Source of the DNA: an uncultured Oscillospiraceae bacterium
GTDB taxonomy: Bacteria > Bacillota > Clostridia > Oscillospirales > Oscillospiraceae
NCBI GenBank assembly: GCA_910585735.1
Contig: CAJUEU010000008.1
Location: forward strand, 11,619-61,511
Reading direction: 5' to 3'
DNA length: 49,893 nucleotides
The translations under genes and the position numbers were made by a program. A model generated the notes under the pieces. It had not been told where the DNA came from and ran no database searches. It saw only the letters and a list, made by a program, of their open reading frames with translations. Below are positions 24,655 to 32,430 of this stretch, in pieces. How positions within the stretch are numbered: position 1 is the stretch's first letter; each line of letters opens with the position of its first letter.

Positions 24655-25443
24655 TTACCGATAGAACCAGTGGGCACCGATGGTGGTCACATAGTCCCGG
24701 TTTTCCATAGTCCAGTGGTTGTCGGTGAGCGCGGGGGCGAGGAAATAGAGGCTGTCGCCCACTGTATTTTCACCATTTAGACAAGCCACCGCTGCTCGGA
24801 CGCTCTCCTCGGTGGGGGTGTGGTAGACAGTGCCGTTCCGCACGGGCTCAAACTGTCCGCCCCAGCGGTCGTCAAAAATGACGCCGTAAATGGTATCGGG
24901 AAATTCCGTGCTTCGGACCCGGTTGAGAACCACGTTGCCCACGGCGATCTTGCCTTCCCAGCATTCCCCCTGGCTCTCGGCGGAGATGATGCGGGAGAGC
25001 CAGTAGAGCTCGTCCTCCCTGTAGGAGGGATAGGTGGCGGCAGGGGAGGAGAGGGCGGCCACCGAGGTCCCGGCGTGCCAGTCTACCTGGGTATCAAAGA
25101 GGGCACAGAGAGGGCGCAGCGGCACCAAAGTCCGGCCCTCCTCCAGACGCACCGCGCAGTCCATGGAGATCTTGGAGCCGTTATAGAGGAGGAAGCTGTC
25201 TCCCGGCCGGGCGGTGAGTAGATTTCCTTCCCAGCGGGCGGTAGCCTGTCCATTCTCCCAGCCGATTTGCGCTTGAGGGCACAAAGCCTGCAGCACGCCC
25301 CGGAGAGGCACGTAGGTAGTTCCTTCATAAACCGGGGTGGAGCCTACCGTCAGAAGGCGGCCATCCAGGGTCAGAACTGCGGCCTTGGCGGGTAGGGTCA
25401 GGAGGAGGGCGGAAAGAAATAGGGTGGTCAGAAGTCTCTTCAT
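24655..25443 (-). CDS. SleB-type cell wall hydrolase with copper-amine-oxidase-like N-domain (copy 2)
   Basis: A secreted 262-aa paralogue of 23453-24325. The signal peptide is MKRLLTTLFLSALLLTLPAK. The N-terminal stalk domain has TYVPLRGVLQAL and LVPLRPLCALF. The SleB domain begins IISAESQGECWEGKIAVGNV, with the catalytic glutamate, and ends YVTTIGAHWFYR like its sister. AAAGGAG precedes ATG 25443. Spore cortex lysis (germination) or vegetative wall turnover are both possible; WalR-like control favours the latter. Confidence 0.88.
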   Translation of the reverse strand: MKRLLTTLFLSALLLTLPAKAAVLTLDGRLLTVGSTPVYEGTTYVPLRGVLQALCPQAQIGWENGQATARWEGNLLTARPGDSFLLYNGSKISMDCAVRLEEGRTLVPLRPLCALFDTQVDWHAGTSVAALSSPAATYPSYREDELYWLSRIISAESQGECWEGKIAVGNVVLNRVRSTEFPDTIYGVIFDDRWGGQFEPVRNGTVYHTPTEESVRAAVACLNGENTVGDSLYFLAPALTDNHWTMENRDYVTTIGAHWFYR

Positions 25444-25466
25444 AGGGGGGCTCCTTTCAAAAAAGT

Positions 25467-25483
25467 TGTAACCAAATTGTAAC
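25467..25483. promoter_or_regulatory. WalR-like box upstream of hydrolase copy 2
   Basis: TGTAAC, 5 bp, TGTAAC on the plus strand, the same arrangement as at 24387-24403, again covering the -10 element and here only 24 nt from the start codon. Confidence 0.6.
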
Positions 25484-25504
25484 CTTTTTGGCGTCTTGTT
25501 GCAA
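25476..25504 (-). promoter_or_regulatory. Promoter of hydrolase copy 2
   Basis: Minus strand -35 TTGCAA (25499-25504), 17-bp spacer, -10 TACAAT (25476-25481). Confidence 0.65.
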
Positions 25505-25538
25505 CCCACAAAATTTTCCATGGTAAGGCGAAGGAAAA

Positions 25539-25570
25539 GCCCCCGCCCGGCAAGAATGCCGGGCGGGGGC
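25539..25570 (-). terminator. Terminator of the 62-aa gene
   Basis: A 14-bp GC-rich stem (25539-25552 with 25557-25570), loop AGAA, followed on the minus strand by CTTTTCCTT. Confidence 0.8.
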
Positions 25571-25627
25571 CAAAAGGCATGGGACACAAGGATGTAGAGC
25601 CGCTTATGGGCGGCTCAGGAGTGTGGA

Positions 25628-25816
25628 TCACATGATGTGTTCCATACAGAAGTCGTCCAAAACCTGCCAGCCCATGTCGTTCCAGCTGGCCAGAGGGAAC
25701 TTGCGGATGGTCACCGAATCCCACTCTGAGCAGAGCCGGTTTTCCGGGTCCAGACGCAAACAGTCTCCCGGCCAGGCCGTGCTTTTTTGATCGTGGATCC
25801 TACCGTATTTTTTCAT
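25628..25816 (-). CDS. Hypothetical 62-aa protein
   Basis: Not recognised. The frame begins MKKYGRIHDQKSTAWPGDCL, is rich in W, C and D, and ends DDFCMEHIM; there is no signal or membrane helix. A GGGGGTGAGGAG stretch precedes ATG 25816, and a strong terminator follows at 25539-25570, which supports a transcribed gene. No promoter could be defined. It lies between the SleB paralogue and an Xre gene, without evident relation to either. Confidence 0.6.
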   Translation of the reverse strand: MKKYGRIHDQKSTAWPGDCLRLDPENRLCSEWDSVTIRKFPLASWNDMGWQVLDDFCMEHIM

Positions 25817-25888
25817 CTCCTCACCCCCATAATAGTATAAGCAAAAGCGAAGAGAAGAAGAGAAAAAGTTTTTGGAAAAAATATAAAA

Positions 25889-25926
25889 ACGGAGAGGCCG
25901 CATGGAGCTTGCCGCGGTCTCTCCGT
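25889..25926 (-). terminator. Terminator of the DUF2975-xre operon
   Basis: A 13-bp stem (25889-25901 with 25914-25926) with one G-U pair, 12-nt loop, followed on the minus strand by a long T-rich tail. Confidence 0.85.
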
Positions 25927-25939
25927 ATAGGGAATTGAA

Positions 25940-26152
25940 TCATTCTTCCCGTTGGTATTCCAGAATGTCTCCCGCCTCGCAGTCCAGGGCCTCGCAGATG
26001 GCGGCCAGGGTAGAGAAACGGACGGCGGTCACCTTATTGTTTTTGATCTTGGACAGGTTCACGTTGGAGATGCCCACCCGCTCGGCCAGCTCGTTTAGGG
26101 AAATTTTACGCTCCACCATCATTCGGTCCAGCCGCAGTATGATCTTTCCCAT
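25940..26152 (-). CDS. Small Xre-type regulator (YozG-like)
   Basis: A 70-aa stand-alone helix-turn-helix protein: LRLDRMMVERKISLNELAERVGISNVNLSKIKNNK is the HTH, followed by FSTLAAICEALDCEAGDILEYQ. This resembles B. subtilis YozG. AAGGAAGG precedes ATG 26152. It lies 22 nt after the DUF2975 gene, in one operon; such Xre/DUF2975 pairs recur in Firmicutes, and autoregulation is likely but not shown. Confidence 0.88.
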   Translation of the reverse strand: MGKIILRLDRMMVERKISLNELAERVGISNVNLSKIKNNKVTAVRFSTLAAICEALDCEAGDILEYQREE

Positions 26153-26174
26153 AGGGTGCCTTCCTTTCTCTTTT

Positions 26175-26738
26175 TTATAAAAGCCCGTCCGCATCCTGCT
26201 GAAGCTGGGTGCCGTAGTCAAAAAACTGGCTGAGGCAGATCACCATCAGCCCGAGGATGACAGAGTCCATTTCCACACTCAACTCCACGTTGTCCACCCC
26301 GATCAAAAAGCGCAGTCCTGTGCTGAAAAAAAGCTCGACCGCGGTGATGGAGATGAGGAAAATACCCACCTCCCGCAGCATCCGGGTAATGTCCTTCTGG
26401 AAGGGGGTTTTCCCTTTGGAGAATTTGCTTTCTCCCTGGGCGGTTTTCAGGATCAGGTAGATATTACGGAAGATCATGGCGCCAAGGCCAGCCATAACAG
26501 CGCCGCAAAGGGCGCTGAAGGCAATGGACGCCACGCAGGGATAGCCGTTTGTCAGCACCAGAGCCAGACCACCGGCTGCCCCCTCGGGCAAAGACATGCT
26601 GAAAAGAAGCGTATCCTCGAGCCAATCGCGTGCCACAACGAAAAGAACTGCTGCCAGACCGGCCAGGCCACCGGCCAGCCAGCAAAGGCACTCCATGATC
26701 TTGGACAAACATAGGGTGAATTTGGTCAGATTTTTCAT
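26175..26738 (-). CDS. DUF2975 membrane protein
   Basis: A 187-aa integral membrane protein with four predicted helices (about 12-37, 60-92, 122-142, 152-172) and a central cytoplasmic loop FSKGKTPFQKDITRMLREVG, the DUF2975 pattern. AGGAGG is ahead of ATG 26738. It is first in the pair with the Xre regulator. A function is not known; the pair may form a membrane sensor with a DNA-binding partner, which is inference. Confidence 0.82.
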   Translation of the reverse strand: MKNLTKFTLCLSKIMECLCWLAGGLAGLAAVLFVVARDWLEDTLLFSMSLPEGAAGGLALVLTNGYPCVASIAFSALCGAVMAGLGAMIFRNIYLILKTAQGESKFSKGKTPFQKDITRMLREVGIFLISITAVELFFSTGLRFLIGVDNVELSVEMDSVILGLMVICLSQFFDYGTQLQQDADGLL

Positions 26739-26786
26739 ATCAGGTTCCTCCTGTAAAAATGATATCCAAATCGGTTTGGTAAGGCT

Positions 26787-26815
26787 ATCATAGCACGGAG
26801 GATAATGTTTGTCAA
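26787..26815 (-). promoter_or_regulatory. Promoter of the DUF2975-xre operon
   Basis: Minus strand consensus-like -35 TTGACA (26810-26815), 17-bp spacer, -10 TATGAT (26787-26792). Confidence 0.8.
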
Positions 26816-26883
26816 TAGATATTTAATGAAAAACATTAAAAAATATTCGAGGGACATAAAAAGACGTTTGCCCGGAAGAACAG

Positions 26884-26910
26884 AAAAAACCGCTGCCGGA
26901 AAGGCAGCGG
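26884..26910 (-). terminator. Terminator of rpmB
   Basis: CCGCTGCC (26890-26897) pairs with GGCAGCGG (26903-26910); the minus strand continues with TTTTTT. Confidence 0.85.
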
Positions 26911-26927
26911 CGTTTCTGCGGTGATCA

Positions 26928-27116
26928 TTACACGGCGCGGGTGACCTTGCCGGAACGGAGGCACCGGGTGCAGACGTACACGTGTTTGGGGGTACCATTC
27001 ACAACTGCCTTCACGCGCTTCACGTTGGGCTTCCAAGTCCGGTTGGAGCGGCGATGGGAGTGAGAGACCTGAATGCCGAAGCTCACGCCCTTGTCGCAGA
27101 ATTCACATTTAGCCAT
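26928..27116 (-). CDS. rpmB: 50S ribosomal protein L28
   Basis: A 62-aa large-subunit protein. MAKCEFCDKGVSFGIQVSHS and RSNRTWKPNVKRVK are typical. Two CxxC pairs (CEFC, CTRC) make this the zinc-binding form. GAGGAGGG precedes ATG 27116. It is monocistronic with its own promoter and terminator. Zinc-binding L28 can be replaced by a zinc-free paralogue in some bacteria; no second copy lies in this window. Confidence 0.96.
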   Translation of the reverse strand: MAKCEFCDKGVSFGIQVSHSHRRSNRTWKPNVKRVKAVVNGTPKHVYVCTRCLRSGKVTRAV

Positions 27117-27164
27117 TTTCTTTCCCTCCTCACTGGTCAGGATGCACATAGAACATCGGCTACT

Positions 27165-27193
27165 ATATTAGCAGAAGAAAAGGGAAAATGCAA
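27165..27193 (-). promoter_or_regulatory. Promoter of rpmB
   Basis: Minus strand -35 TTGCAT (27188-27193), 17-bp spacer, -10 TAATAT (27165-27170). Confidence 0.65.
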
Positions 27194-27229
27194 GGGGTTT
27201 TTTCAAAATCCCATTAAAAATTGAAAAAT

Positions 27230-27919
27230 TCAGCGTTCCTTCTGATTCTCTTCCTCGGAGCGTTCCTCCTTGTCTTTCCAGGTCGAAAGGGAAGAAAGGG
27301 AGAAGGAGGGGAAGCCTTCTATAGCGGGAGAGATGGTTTTCGTAGGATAAAAGAGGACGGGACCCGCAGAGGAGAGGAAAAAGTGCCGGGGAGAAAAGTG
27401 GGCGTGGAGCCGGTGGAGCCAGTCTTCATAAAACAGGCTTTCTCCAGTGGCCAGCCTTGCCTGGATCTGGCTGGAGATCTCGCTGATGATGTGCTGCTTT
27501 CGGCAGCGGGCTGGAAAAAAGTGGGAGAGGGGAAGGGGCAGCCCATCCGGGAGACTCCAGACGTCCCCCTCCATCATGGTGTGGGGGCGCTCTCCGCCCA
27601 GGTTCTCGGCGGCAGTCCAGGTGAGACTGAAAAGCTCCGGGGTGAGAAGGGTGACGTCAAAACCGAGGGATACCTCCCACGGTGGCGTACTGGAGGTTGC
27701 TTCGGCCCTGGCTCGGATAAGAAGCTCGCCCTCCCAACGCTCCCGCAGCTTTTGGGCCAGCCGCTCATAATATCGGTTGATCCGCCGCAGGCCGGGGGAG
27801 GTCTCTTCCAGTCGGGGCCAGTCCGCCCGGATGGTCAGCAGTACCCGGTCTCCATCCCGGTGGACCTCTTCATAATGCCCCGGATCAAGGAGCCGGGGCG
27901 GTGACAGCTCCTGTTTCAA
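27230..27919 (-). CDS. DUF3298 (RsiV-like) domain protein
   Basis: A 229-aa protein without a signal peptide or membrane helix. The central part, VSLGFDVTLLTPELFSLTWT through GDVWSLPDGLPLPLSHFF to LFYPTKTISPAIEGF, matches the DUF3298 fold found in anti-sigma factor RsiV. The N-terminal sigma-binding and transmembrane parts of RsiV are missing, so it is not an anti-sigma factor by itself. TTG 27919 is chosen because GGGAGG lies 6-7 nt upstream; TTG 27934 would lie upstream of that site. The C-terminus is charged (KEERSEEENQKER). Confidence 0.72.
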   Translation of the reverse strand: MKQELSPPRLLDPGHYEEVHRDGDRVLLTIRADWPRLEETSPGLRRINRYYERLAQKLRERWEGELLIRARAEATSSTPPWEVSLGFDVTLLTPELFSLTWTAAENLGGERPHTMMEGDVWSLPDGLPLPLSHFFPARCRKQHIISEISSQIQARLATGESLFYEDWLHRLHAHFSPRHFFLSSAGPVLFYPTKTISPAIEGFPSFSLSSLSTWKDKEERSEEENQKER

Positions 27920-27980
27920 AAAATCGCCTCCCAATTTGATTTTTCCATCCTATGAAAAGAAGAAAATTTTGGTTCAGGGC

Positions 27981-28009
27981 TTTACTTTTATACTTCACTC
28001 TGCTATCAT
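27981..28009 (+). promoter_or_regulatory. Promoter of the yerC-methyltransferase-hslO operon
   Basis: -35 TTTACT (27981-27986), 17-bp spacer, -10 TATCAT (28004-28009). Confidence 0.65.
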
Positions 28010-28093
28010 AAGGGCGTACAAAACCGGCGGGGCCGGAAAATATTTGTCCGTTCTTTTTGGAGCGGCGATCATCATGACCGGGAGGTATTTGCT

Positions 28094-28414
28094 ATGTCAA
28101 GAAGTTCAAAGAAGCAGGAAAGAGACATCCTCTATGACGCGATCCTGACCCTGAAGGACAAAGAGGAGTGCAAACGCTTTTTCCGGGACCTGTGTACGGT
28201 CTCCGAGCTGCGGGCCATTGAGCAGCGCTTTGAGGTGGCCCGGCTGCTGAACGAGGGAATGATCTACAATGATATACTGGAGCGCACCGGGGCGTCCAGC
28301 GCCACCATCAGCAGAGTGAACCGCTCCCTCCAATACGGTGAGGGAGCCTATCTGGAGATCATTCCCCGAATCGCCGATAAGATCGAGGAAGCAGAGGCCG
28401 ATGGACTGCTATGA
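28094..28414 (+). CDS. YerC/YecD-type TrpR-like regulator
   Basis: A 106-aa DNA-binding protein of the Trp-repressor superfamily. LKDKEECKRFFRDLCTVSELRAIEQRFEVARLL and the helix-turn-helix YNDILERTGASSATISRVNRSL are diagnostic of the YerC family. Its ligand and targets are not known. GGGAGG is upstream of ATG 28094. It overlaps the next gene by 14 nt, forming an operon with the methyltransferase and hslO. Confidence 0.9.
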   Translation: MSRSSKKQERDILYDAILTLKDKEECKRFFRDLCTVSELRAIEQRFEVARLLNEGMIYNDILERTGASSATISRVNRSLQYGEGAYLEIIPRIADKIEEAEADGLL

Positions 28415-29168
28415 TGCTCTGGCCGGAAGCTACGATGCTTTGACCTGGGATGTGGACTATGTCCAATGGGCAGATTATCTGGAAAAGCATTTTGCCAGGC
28501 TGGCCCGTTCGGTAGAAAACGTGGTGGATCTGGCCTGCGGGACCGGAAGCCTCACCCGGGAGCTGGCCATGCGGGGCTATCGGCTCACCGGGGTGGACCT
28601 TTCCCCTGATATGCTTGCGGTTGCGGAGGAAAAATGCCGGGAACTGCCGCAGGCCCCCGTTTTTTTCTGCCAGCCTATGGAAAGACTGCGTCTGCCCGAG
28701 AGGGCAGACGCTTGTGTCTGCTGTCTGGACAGCGTCAATTATGTGCTTCAGCCCAAAAAGCTGCGGGAGACCTTCTTTCGGGTATTTGACAGTCTGGAGC
28801 CGGGAGGGCTTTTCCTCTTTGACGCGGACACCCCGGAGAAATTGCGTGCCATGGACGGACAGGTTTTTTTGGATGAAACCGAGGATGTTTTTTGCGTTTG
28901 GCGGGGGGAATATAGCGAAAAGAAGCGGCTTTGCTCCTTCTGGATGGATATTTTTCAACGGGAGGGGAACCACTGGCGGCGGGGTGAGGAGCTTCACCGG
29001 GAGTATGCCTACACCATGGATGAGCTGGAGGAGTATCTCCGGGAAGCGGGATTTATTCAGATAAGCCGCCATGGAGAGCTTCGTATGGGAAAACCGAAAG
29101 AGGGGGAGCAGCGGGTATTCTTTGCCGCTGTGAAGCCAGGGACAGGAAAGGGAGATCATCATGGATGA
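28401..29168 (+). CDS. Class I SAM-dependent methyltransferase
   Basis: A 255-aa cytoplasmic methyltransferase. Motif I is VVDLACGTGSLTRELA (about 42-57), motif II is TGVDLSPDML, and motif IV is ACVCCLDSVNYV. The N-terminal YDALAGSYDALTWDVDY is typical of the small-molecule group. The start is ATG 28401, inside the preceding gene's 3' end; the stop TGA overlaps hslO by 8 nt. The substrate is unknown. Confidence 0.85.
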   Translation: MDCYDALAGSYDALTWDVDYVQWADYLEKHFARLARSVENVVDLACGTGSLTRELAMRGYRLTGVDLSPDMLAVAEEKCRELPQAPVFFCQPMERLRLPERADACVCCLDSVNYVLQPKKLRETFFRVFDSLEPGGLFLFDADTPEKLRAMDGQVFLDETEDVFCVWRGEYSEKKRLCSFWMDIFQREGNHWRRGEELHREYAYTMDELEEYLREAGFIQISRHGELRMGKPKEGEQRVFFAAVKPGTGKGDHHG

Positions 29169-30045
29169 GATCATCAGAATGATTGCGAAGGACGCCCCGG
29201 TCAAGGCGGCTGCCATCACGGGGAAAGCCTTGACGGAGCGTGCCCGGGAGATCCATAACACTACCCCGGTGGCCACCGCCGCCCTGGGCCGGGCCCTTAT
29301 GGCCTGCTCCATGATGGGAGACCAGTTGAAGGGGGAGGGGACCTCGGTGACGCTCCGTTTTAAGGGGGACGGTCCCCTGGGTTCCATCACAGTGGTGTCC
29401 GATGATGGGGGCAATGTGCGGGGCTATGTCCAAAATCCGCTGGTGATCTTGCCGCCCAGGGGCGACGGGAAGCTGGATGTGGGGGGCGCGCTGGGACATA
29501 AGGGGCTTCTCACCGTGATCCGGGACCTGGATATGAAAGAGCCCTATGTGGGTACATCCCCTCTGGCGTCCGGGGAGATCGCCGAGGATGTGACCAGCTA
29601 CTTTGCCATCAGTGAGCAGATCCCTACCGCCTGTGCTTTGGGCGTACTGGTGGGTAAGGACGGAAGCGTTCTCCGGGCGGGGGGATATCTGATCCAGCTG
29701 CTGCCCGGCGCCGACGATGGCGTGATCGACGCGGTGGAGCGGGGCGTTCAGGAGTTGGGGGCTGTGACCGCCGCACTGATGGAGGAAGGGGCGGATGGAG
29801 AGGTCTTGCTCCGCCGCGCGCTGGGCTGCTTTGAGCTGGAGGAGCTGGAGCGGCATCCGGTGGGTTACAAATGCTATTGCTCCAGGGAAAGGGTGGAGAG
29901 AGCTCTTATCAGCCTTGGTCCCCAAGAGCTTTCCGCCATGATCGCCGAGCAGGGAAAGACCGAGCTTACCTGCCAATTTTGCGACGCGGTCTATCATTTC
30001 TCCGGCGCTGAGCTGGAGGTACTGCTGAAAAAAGCAAGAGCCTGA
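29161..30045 (+). CDS. hslO: Redox-regulated chaperone Hsp33
   Basis: A holdase activated when oxidation releases its zinc. It has 294 aa. The N-terminal domain has GQVxG-like GLLTVIRDLDMKEPYVG. The zinc cysteines are CYC (about 238 and 240) and CQFC (271 and 274), so the redox switch is complete. AAAGGGA is ahead of ATG 29161. It is third in the yerC operon; no clear terminator precedes the tRNA promoter. Confidence 0.95.
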   Translation: MDEIIRMIAKDAPVKAAAITGKALTERAREIHNTTPVATAALGRALMACSMMGDQLKGEGTSVTLRFKGDGPLGSITVVSDDGGNVRGYVQNPLVILPPRGDGKLDVGGALGHKGLLTVIRDLDMKEPYVGTSPLASGEIAEDVTSYFAISEQIPTACALGVLVGKDGSVLRAGGYLIQLLPGADDGVIDAVERGVQELGAVTAALMEEGADGEVLLRRALGCFELEELERHPVGYKCYCSRERVERALISLGPQELSAMIAEQGKTELTCQFCDAVYHFSGAELEVLLKKARA

Positions 30046-30076
30046 GAAAAATTTCCGACGGATTTTGATTTTAGGC

Positions 30077-30105
30077 TTGACAGATGGCAGCAGGTTCGGT
30101 ATAAT
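30077..30105 (+). promoter_or_regulatory. Strong promoter of the tRNA cluster
   Basis: -35 TTGACA (30077-30082), 17-bp spacer, -10 TATAAT (30100-30105): both elements are perfect consensus, as expected for stable RNA. Confidence 0.9.
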
Positions 30106-30136
30106 AACCAATGCCGTTTCCAAAGCGGCACAACAG

Positions 30137-30212
30137 GGGAGCATAGCTCAGCTGGTAGAGCGCACGCCTTACACGCGTGATGTCACAGGTTCGAGCCCTG
30201 TTGTTCCCACCA
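30137..30212 (+). tRNA. tRNA-Val (anticodon UAC)
   Basis: A 76-nt cloverleaf with CCA encoded. The acceptor GGGAGCA pairs with TGTTCCC; the anticodon loop CTTACAC lies between CACGC and GCGTG; the T-loop is GTTCGAG. Confidence 0.95.
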
Positions 30213-30215
30213 TAT

Positions 30216-30292
<77 letters not shown>

Positions 30293-30295
30293 GAT

Positions 30296-30371
<76 letters not shown>

Positions 30372-30378
30372 GGAAATG

Positions 30379-30410
30379 ATTCTCCCGGAATGGGGACATT
30401 CCGGGAGAAT
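30379..30410 (+). terminator. Hairpin after the first three tRNAs
   Basis: A perfect 14-bp stem (30379-30392 with 30397-30410), loop GGGA, followed by ACATTTCTTCTT. It is a likely, perhaps partial, terminator or processing structure inside the tRNA cluster. Confidence 0.65.
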
Positions 30411-30473
30411 ACATTTCTTCTTCCCCGCATAGTATGGAACATGACGGGGAGCCCTTTCGATGACCGCAGAGAT

Positions 30474-30549
30474 GCGGGTGTAGCTCATCTGGTAGAGCGC
30501 CACCTTGCCAAGGTGGAGGTAGCGAGTTCGAGCCTCGTCACCCGCTCCA
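30474..30549 (+). tRNA. tRNA-Gly (anticodon GCC)
   Basis: A 76-nt cloverleaf with encoded CCA; acceptor GCGGGTG with CACCCGC; anticodon loop TTGCCAA between CCACC-type stem arms. Confidence 0.95.
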
Positions 30550-30607
30550 AATTTATTTGAGCGTCAGGTGCCGCCGCGGGCGGCGTACCATGACAGGCAA
30601 ATAAATT
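30550..30607. repeat. Long imperfect hairpin directly after tRNA-Gly
   Basis: Ten-bp ends AATTTATTTG and CAAATAAATT (30550-30559, 30598-30607) enclose further complementary pairs (GTCA/TGAC, GGT/ACC, GCCGCC/GGCGGC). It abuts the tRNA CCA. No U-tract follows, so it is not a standard terminator; it may be a small palindromic element. Confidence 0.55.
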
Positions 30608-30676
30608 GTCGCTTTCCCTACGAAAACAGCCACACTGTTTCCGCGGGGCTCACAAGGGTCAAGAGCAAAGACCTTT

Positions 30677-30750
<74 letters not shown>

Positions 30751-30751
30751 A

Positions 30752-30784
30752 AAAAAGGACCACACCCATGGTGTGGTTCTTTTT
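30752..30784 (+). terminator. Terminator of the tRNA cluster
   Basis: The stem is built on CCACACC/GGTGTGG (30760-30766 with 30770-30776) and extended by an A-T rich base, ending in TTTTT. Confidence 0.85.
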
Positions 30785-30836
30785 CTGCCGTAAGGCAGAG
30801 AAGAAATACATAGAGAAAGAGAAAGGAATCGAGGTC

Positions 30837-31208
30837 ATGGATGTTGTGGAGCATGTGATCGAATGGATGCTGGAAGTTGTGGTGCCGGTTCTGGAGCTGA
30901 TGGGGATCTTTATTGTGGCGGAAGCCGCGCTCATGAGCTTTGCCAGGTACCTGTATTGCCTGTGTTCCCGTAAGCGTATCCATGTGAAGGGACGGCTGGC
31001 GGCCGGACTGCTGCTGGGGCTGGAGTTTATGATGACCGCCGAGATCCTGAAAACCATTGTGATCCGGGATACCAAGGAGCTTTTGATCCTGGGCGGCGTA
31101 GTGGTCCTGCGGGGTATCCTTGCTTTTGAGCTCAAGCAGGAGGAAAAGGAAGAGCGGGAAGAGGATCGGGAGGAAGCGGAGCTTCACCAGAGCCATACCG
31201 GGGATTGA
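30837..31208 (+). CDS. DUF1622 membrane protein
   Basis: A 123-aa protein with about three membrane helices (about 7-35, 55-77, 83-103) and the DUF1622 pattern: an early LELMGIFIVAEAAL, RLAAGLLLGLEFMMTAEILKTI in the middle and LVVLRGILAFEL-like end. The C-terminal tail is strongly acidic and basic (EEKEEREEDREE). ATG 30837 has AAAGGAATCGAGG upstream. The phosphatase gene begins immediately after its stop. Function unknown. Confidence 0.85.
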   Translation: MDVVEHVIEWMLEVVVPVLELMGIFIVAEAALMSFARYLYCLCSRKRIHVKGRLAAGLLLGLEFMMTAEILKTIVIRDTKELLILGGVVVLRGILAFELKQEEKEEREEDREEAELHQSHTGD

Positions 31209-31682
31209 GTGAGCGAAAAGGATATGACAAGGATACTTTTCGTCTGCCACGGCAATATCTGCCGCAGTCCCATGGCTGAATTTGTGATGAAGGACTTGGT
31301 GGGTAAGGCCGGGCTGGAGAGGGAATTTTTTATCGCCTCGGCGGCCACCAGCGCCGAGGAGCTCGGTAACCCGGTCTATCCCCCTGCACGGCGGGAGCTG
31401 GCTCGTCACGGTATTGGCTGCGGGGGGAAGATTGCCCGGCAGCTTACCGCCCGGGACTATGAGGACTATGACCTTCTAATCGGGATGGACAGCGCCAACC
31501 TCCGCAATATGCGGCGAATCTGCGGCGGGGACCCGGAGGGAAAACTCTCTCTGCTGCTGGACTACACCGCCTCTCCGGGAGATGTGGCGGATCCTTGGTA
31601 CATCGGGGACTTTGAGACTACCTGGCGGGACGTGTCCGAGGGGTGCGCCCGGCTGCTGGATAACTTAACAAAAGAATACTGA
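31209..31682 (+). CDS. Low-molecular-weight protein tyrosine phosphatase
   Basis: A 157-aa cytoplasmic phosphatase of the LMW-PTP/arsenate reductase fold. The P-loop is CHGNICRS (Cys13, Arg19 from the GTG start), and the general acid lies in DPWYIGDF near residue 127. Possible targets are tyrosine kinases of capsule systems, none of which is seen here. GTG 31209 directly follows the DUF1622 stop; ATG 31224, giving MTRILFVCHGN, is an equally good start, as neither has a well-spaced ribosome site. Confidence 0.88.
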   Translation: MSEKDMTRILFVCHGNICRSPMAEFVMKDLVGKAGLEREFFIASAATSAEELGNPVYPPARRELARHGIGCGGKIARQLTARDYEDYDLLIGMDSANLRNMRRICGGDPEGKLSLLLDYTASPGDVADPWYIGDFETTWRDVSEGCARLLDNLTKEY

Positions 31683-31690
31683 GGATCATA

Positions 31691-31728
31691 AAAAGTCACG
31701 CCCCAGCAAAGGCTGGGGCGTGACTTTT
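31691..31728. terminator. Bidirectional terminator
   Basis: A perfect 17-bp stem (31691-31707 with 31712-31728), loop AAAG, with A4/T4 ends, between the phosphatase (+) and the HAD gene (-). Confidence 0.92.
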
Positions 31729-32393
31729 CATATCTTTTCCATGAGGAATGCGGCAAGTTCGGCGGGGGAGTGAACAAAGGTGGCGCCCCCGTGAGCGCGG
31801 AGAAAATCCTCTTCCCGGAAGCCCCAGGTCACCGAGATGCAGGGAAGGCCGGCGTTTTTGGCGGTCTGAAGGTCCACGTCGGAATCCCCCACATAGACCG
31901 CCCGGGCAGGGTCGGCCCCCAAAGTCTTGAGAACGCCATGGACCATGGCGGGGTGGGGCTTTTTGGGGACTCCGGCGGCCACGGCCTCTCCGGCGGCAGC
32001 GTCAATGAGTCCGGGGAAGTATTCCGGCATGAGCCCTTTGACCGCGGCGTCAAATTTGTTGGAGACCACCGCAAGGGTAAGCCCCCTGGCCTTCAGGGCT
32101 GTCAGCATATCCGGGATACCGGGATAGGGGGCGGTTTTATCCTGCTTGTGGGCGTCGTAGTAGGGAGTAAAAATATCCAAAGCTTTTTTGACCCCGGCGT
32201 CATCAGTTCCCGGAGGAACAGCCCGCTCTATGAGCTTGGCAACCCCGTTGCCTACGAATTGGCAGATCTCGTCTTTGGACCGCTCCGGCCAGCCCATCTG
32301 CCGCAGCGCATGGTTTGTGGCGTCCATCAGGTCGTCCAGGGTGTCCAGCAATGTGCCGTCCAGATCAAAAATTATGGTGTCATAGGGTCGCAT
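31728..32393 (-). CDS. HAD-family hydrolase, phosphoglycolate phosphatase-like
   Basis: A 221-aa haloacid dehalogenase phosphatase of the Gph/PpaX type. Motif I is DLDGTLLDT (Asp nucleophile near residue 10), motif II is VVSNKFD, the conserved lysine is in KKPHP, and motif III is VGDSDVDLQTAKNAG. The cap domain lies between I and II. ATG 32393 is chosen because the promoter -10 lies at 32431-32436, excluding the upstream ATG at 32429. Phosphoglycolate or pyrophosphate are possible substrates. Confidence 0.9.
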   Translation of the reverse strand: MRPYDTIIFDLDGTLLDTLDDLMDATNHALRQMGWPERSKDEICQFVGNGVAKLIERAVPPGTDDAGVKKALDIFTPYYDAHKQDKTAPYPGIPDMLTALKARGLTLAVVSNKFDAAVKGLMPEYFPGLIDAAAGEAVAAGVPKKPHPAMVHGVLKTLGADPARAVYVGDSDVDLQTAKNAGLPCISVTWGFREEDFLRAHGGATFVHSPAELAAFLMEKI

Positions 32394-32430
32394 GAGAGAT
32401 ACTCTCTTTCGTTTTGATTTGCTTCGTTTC

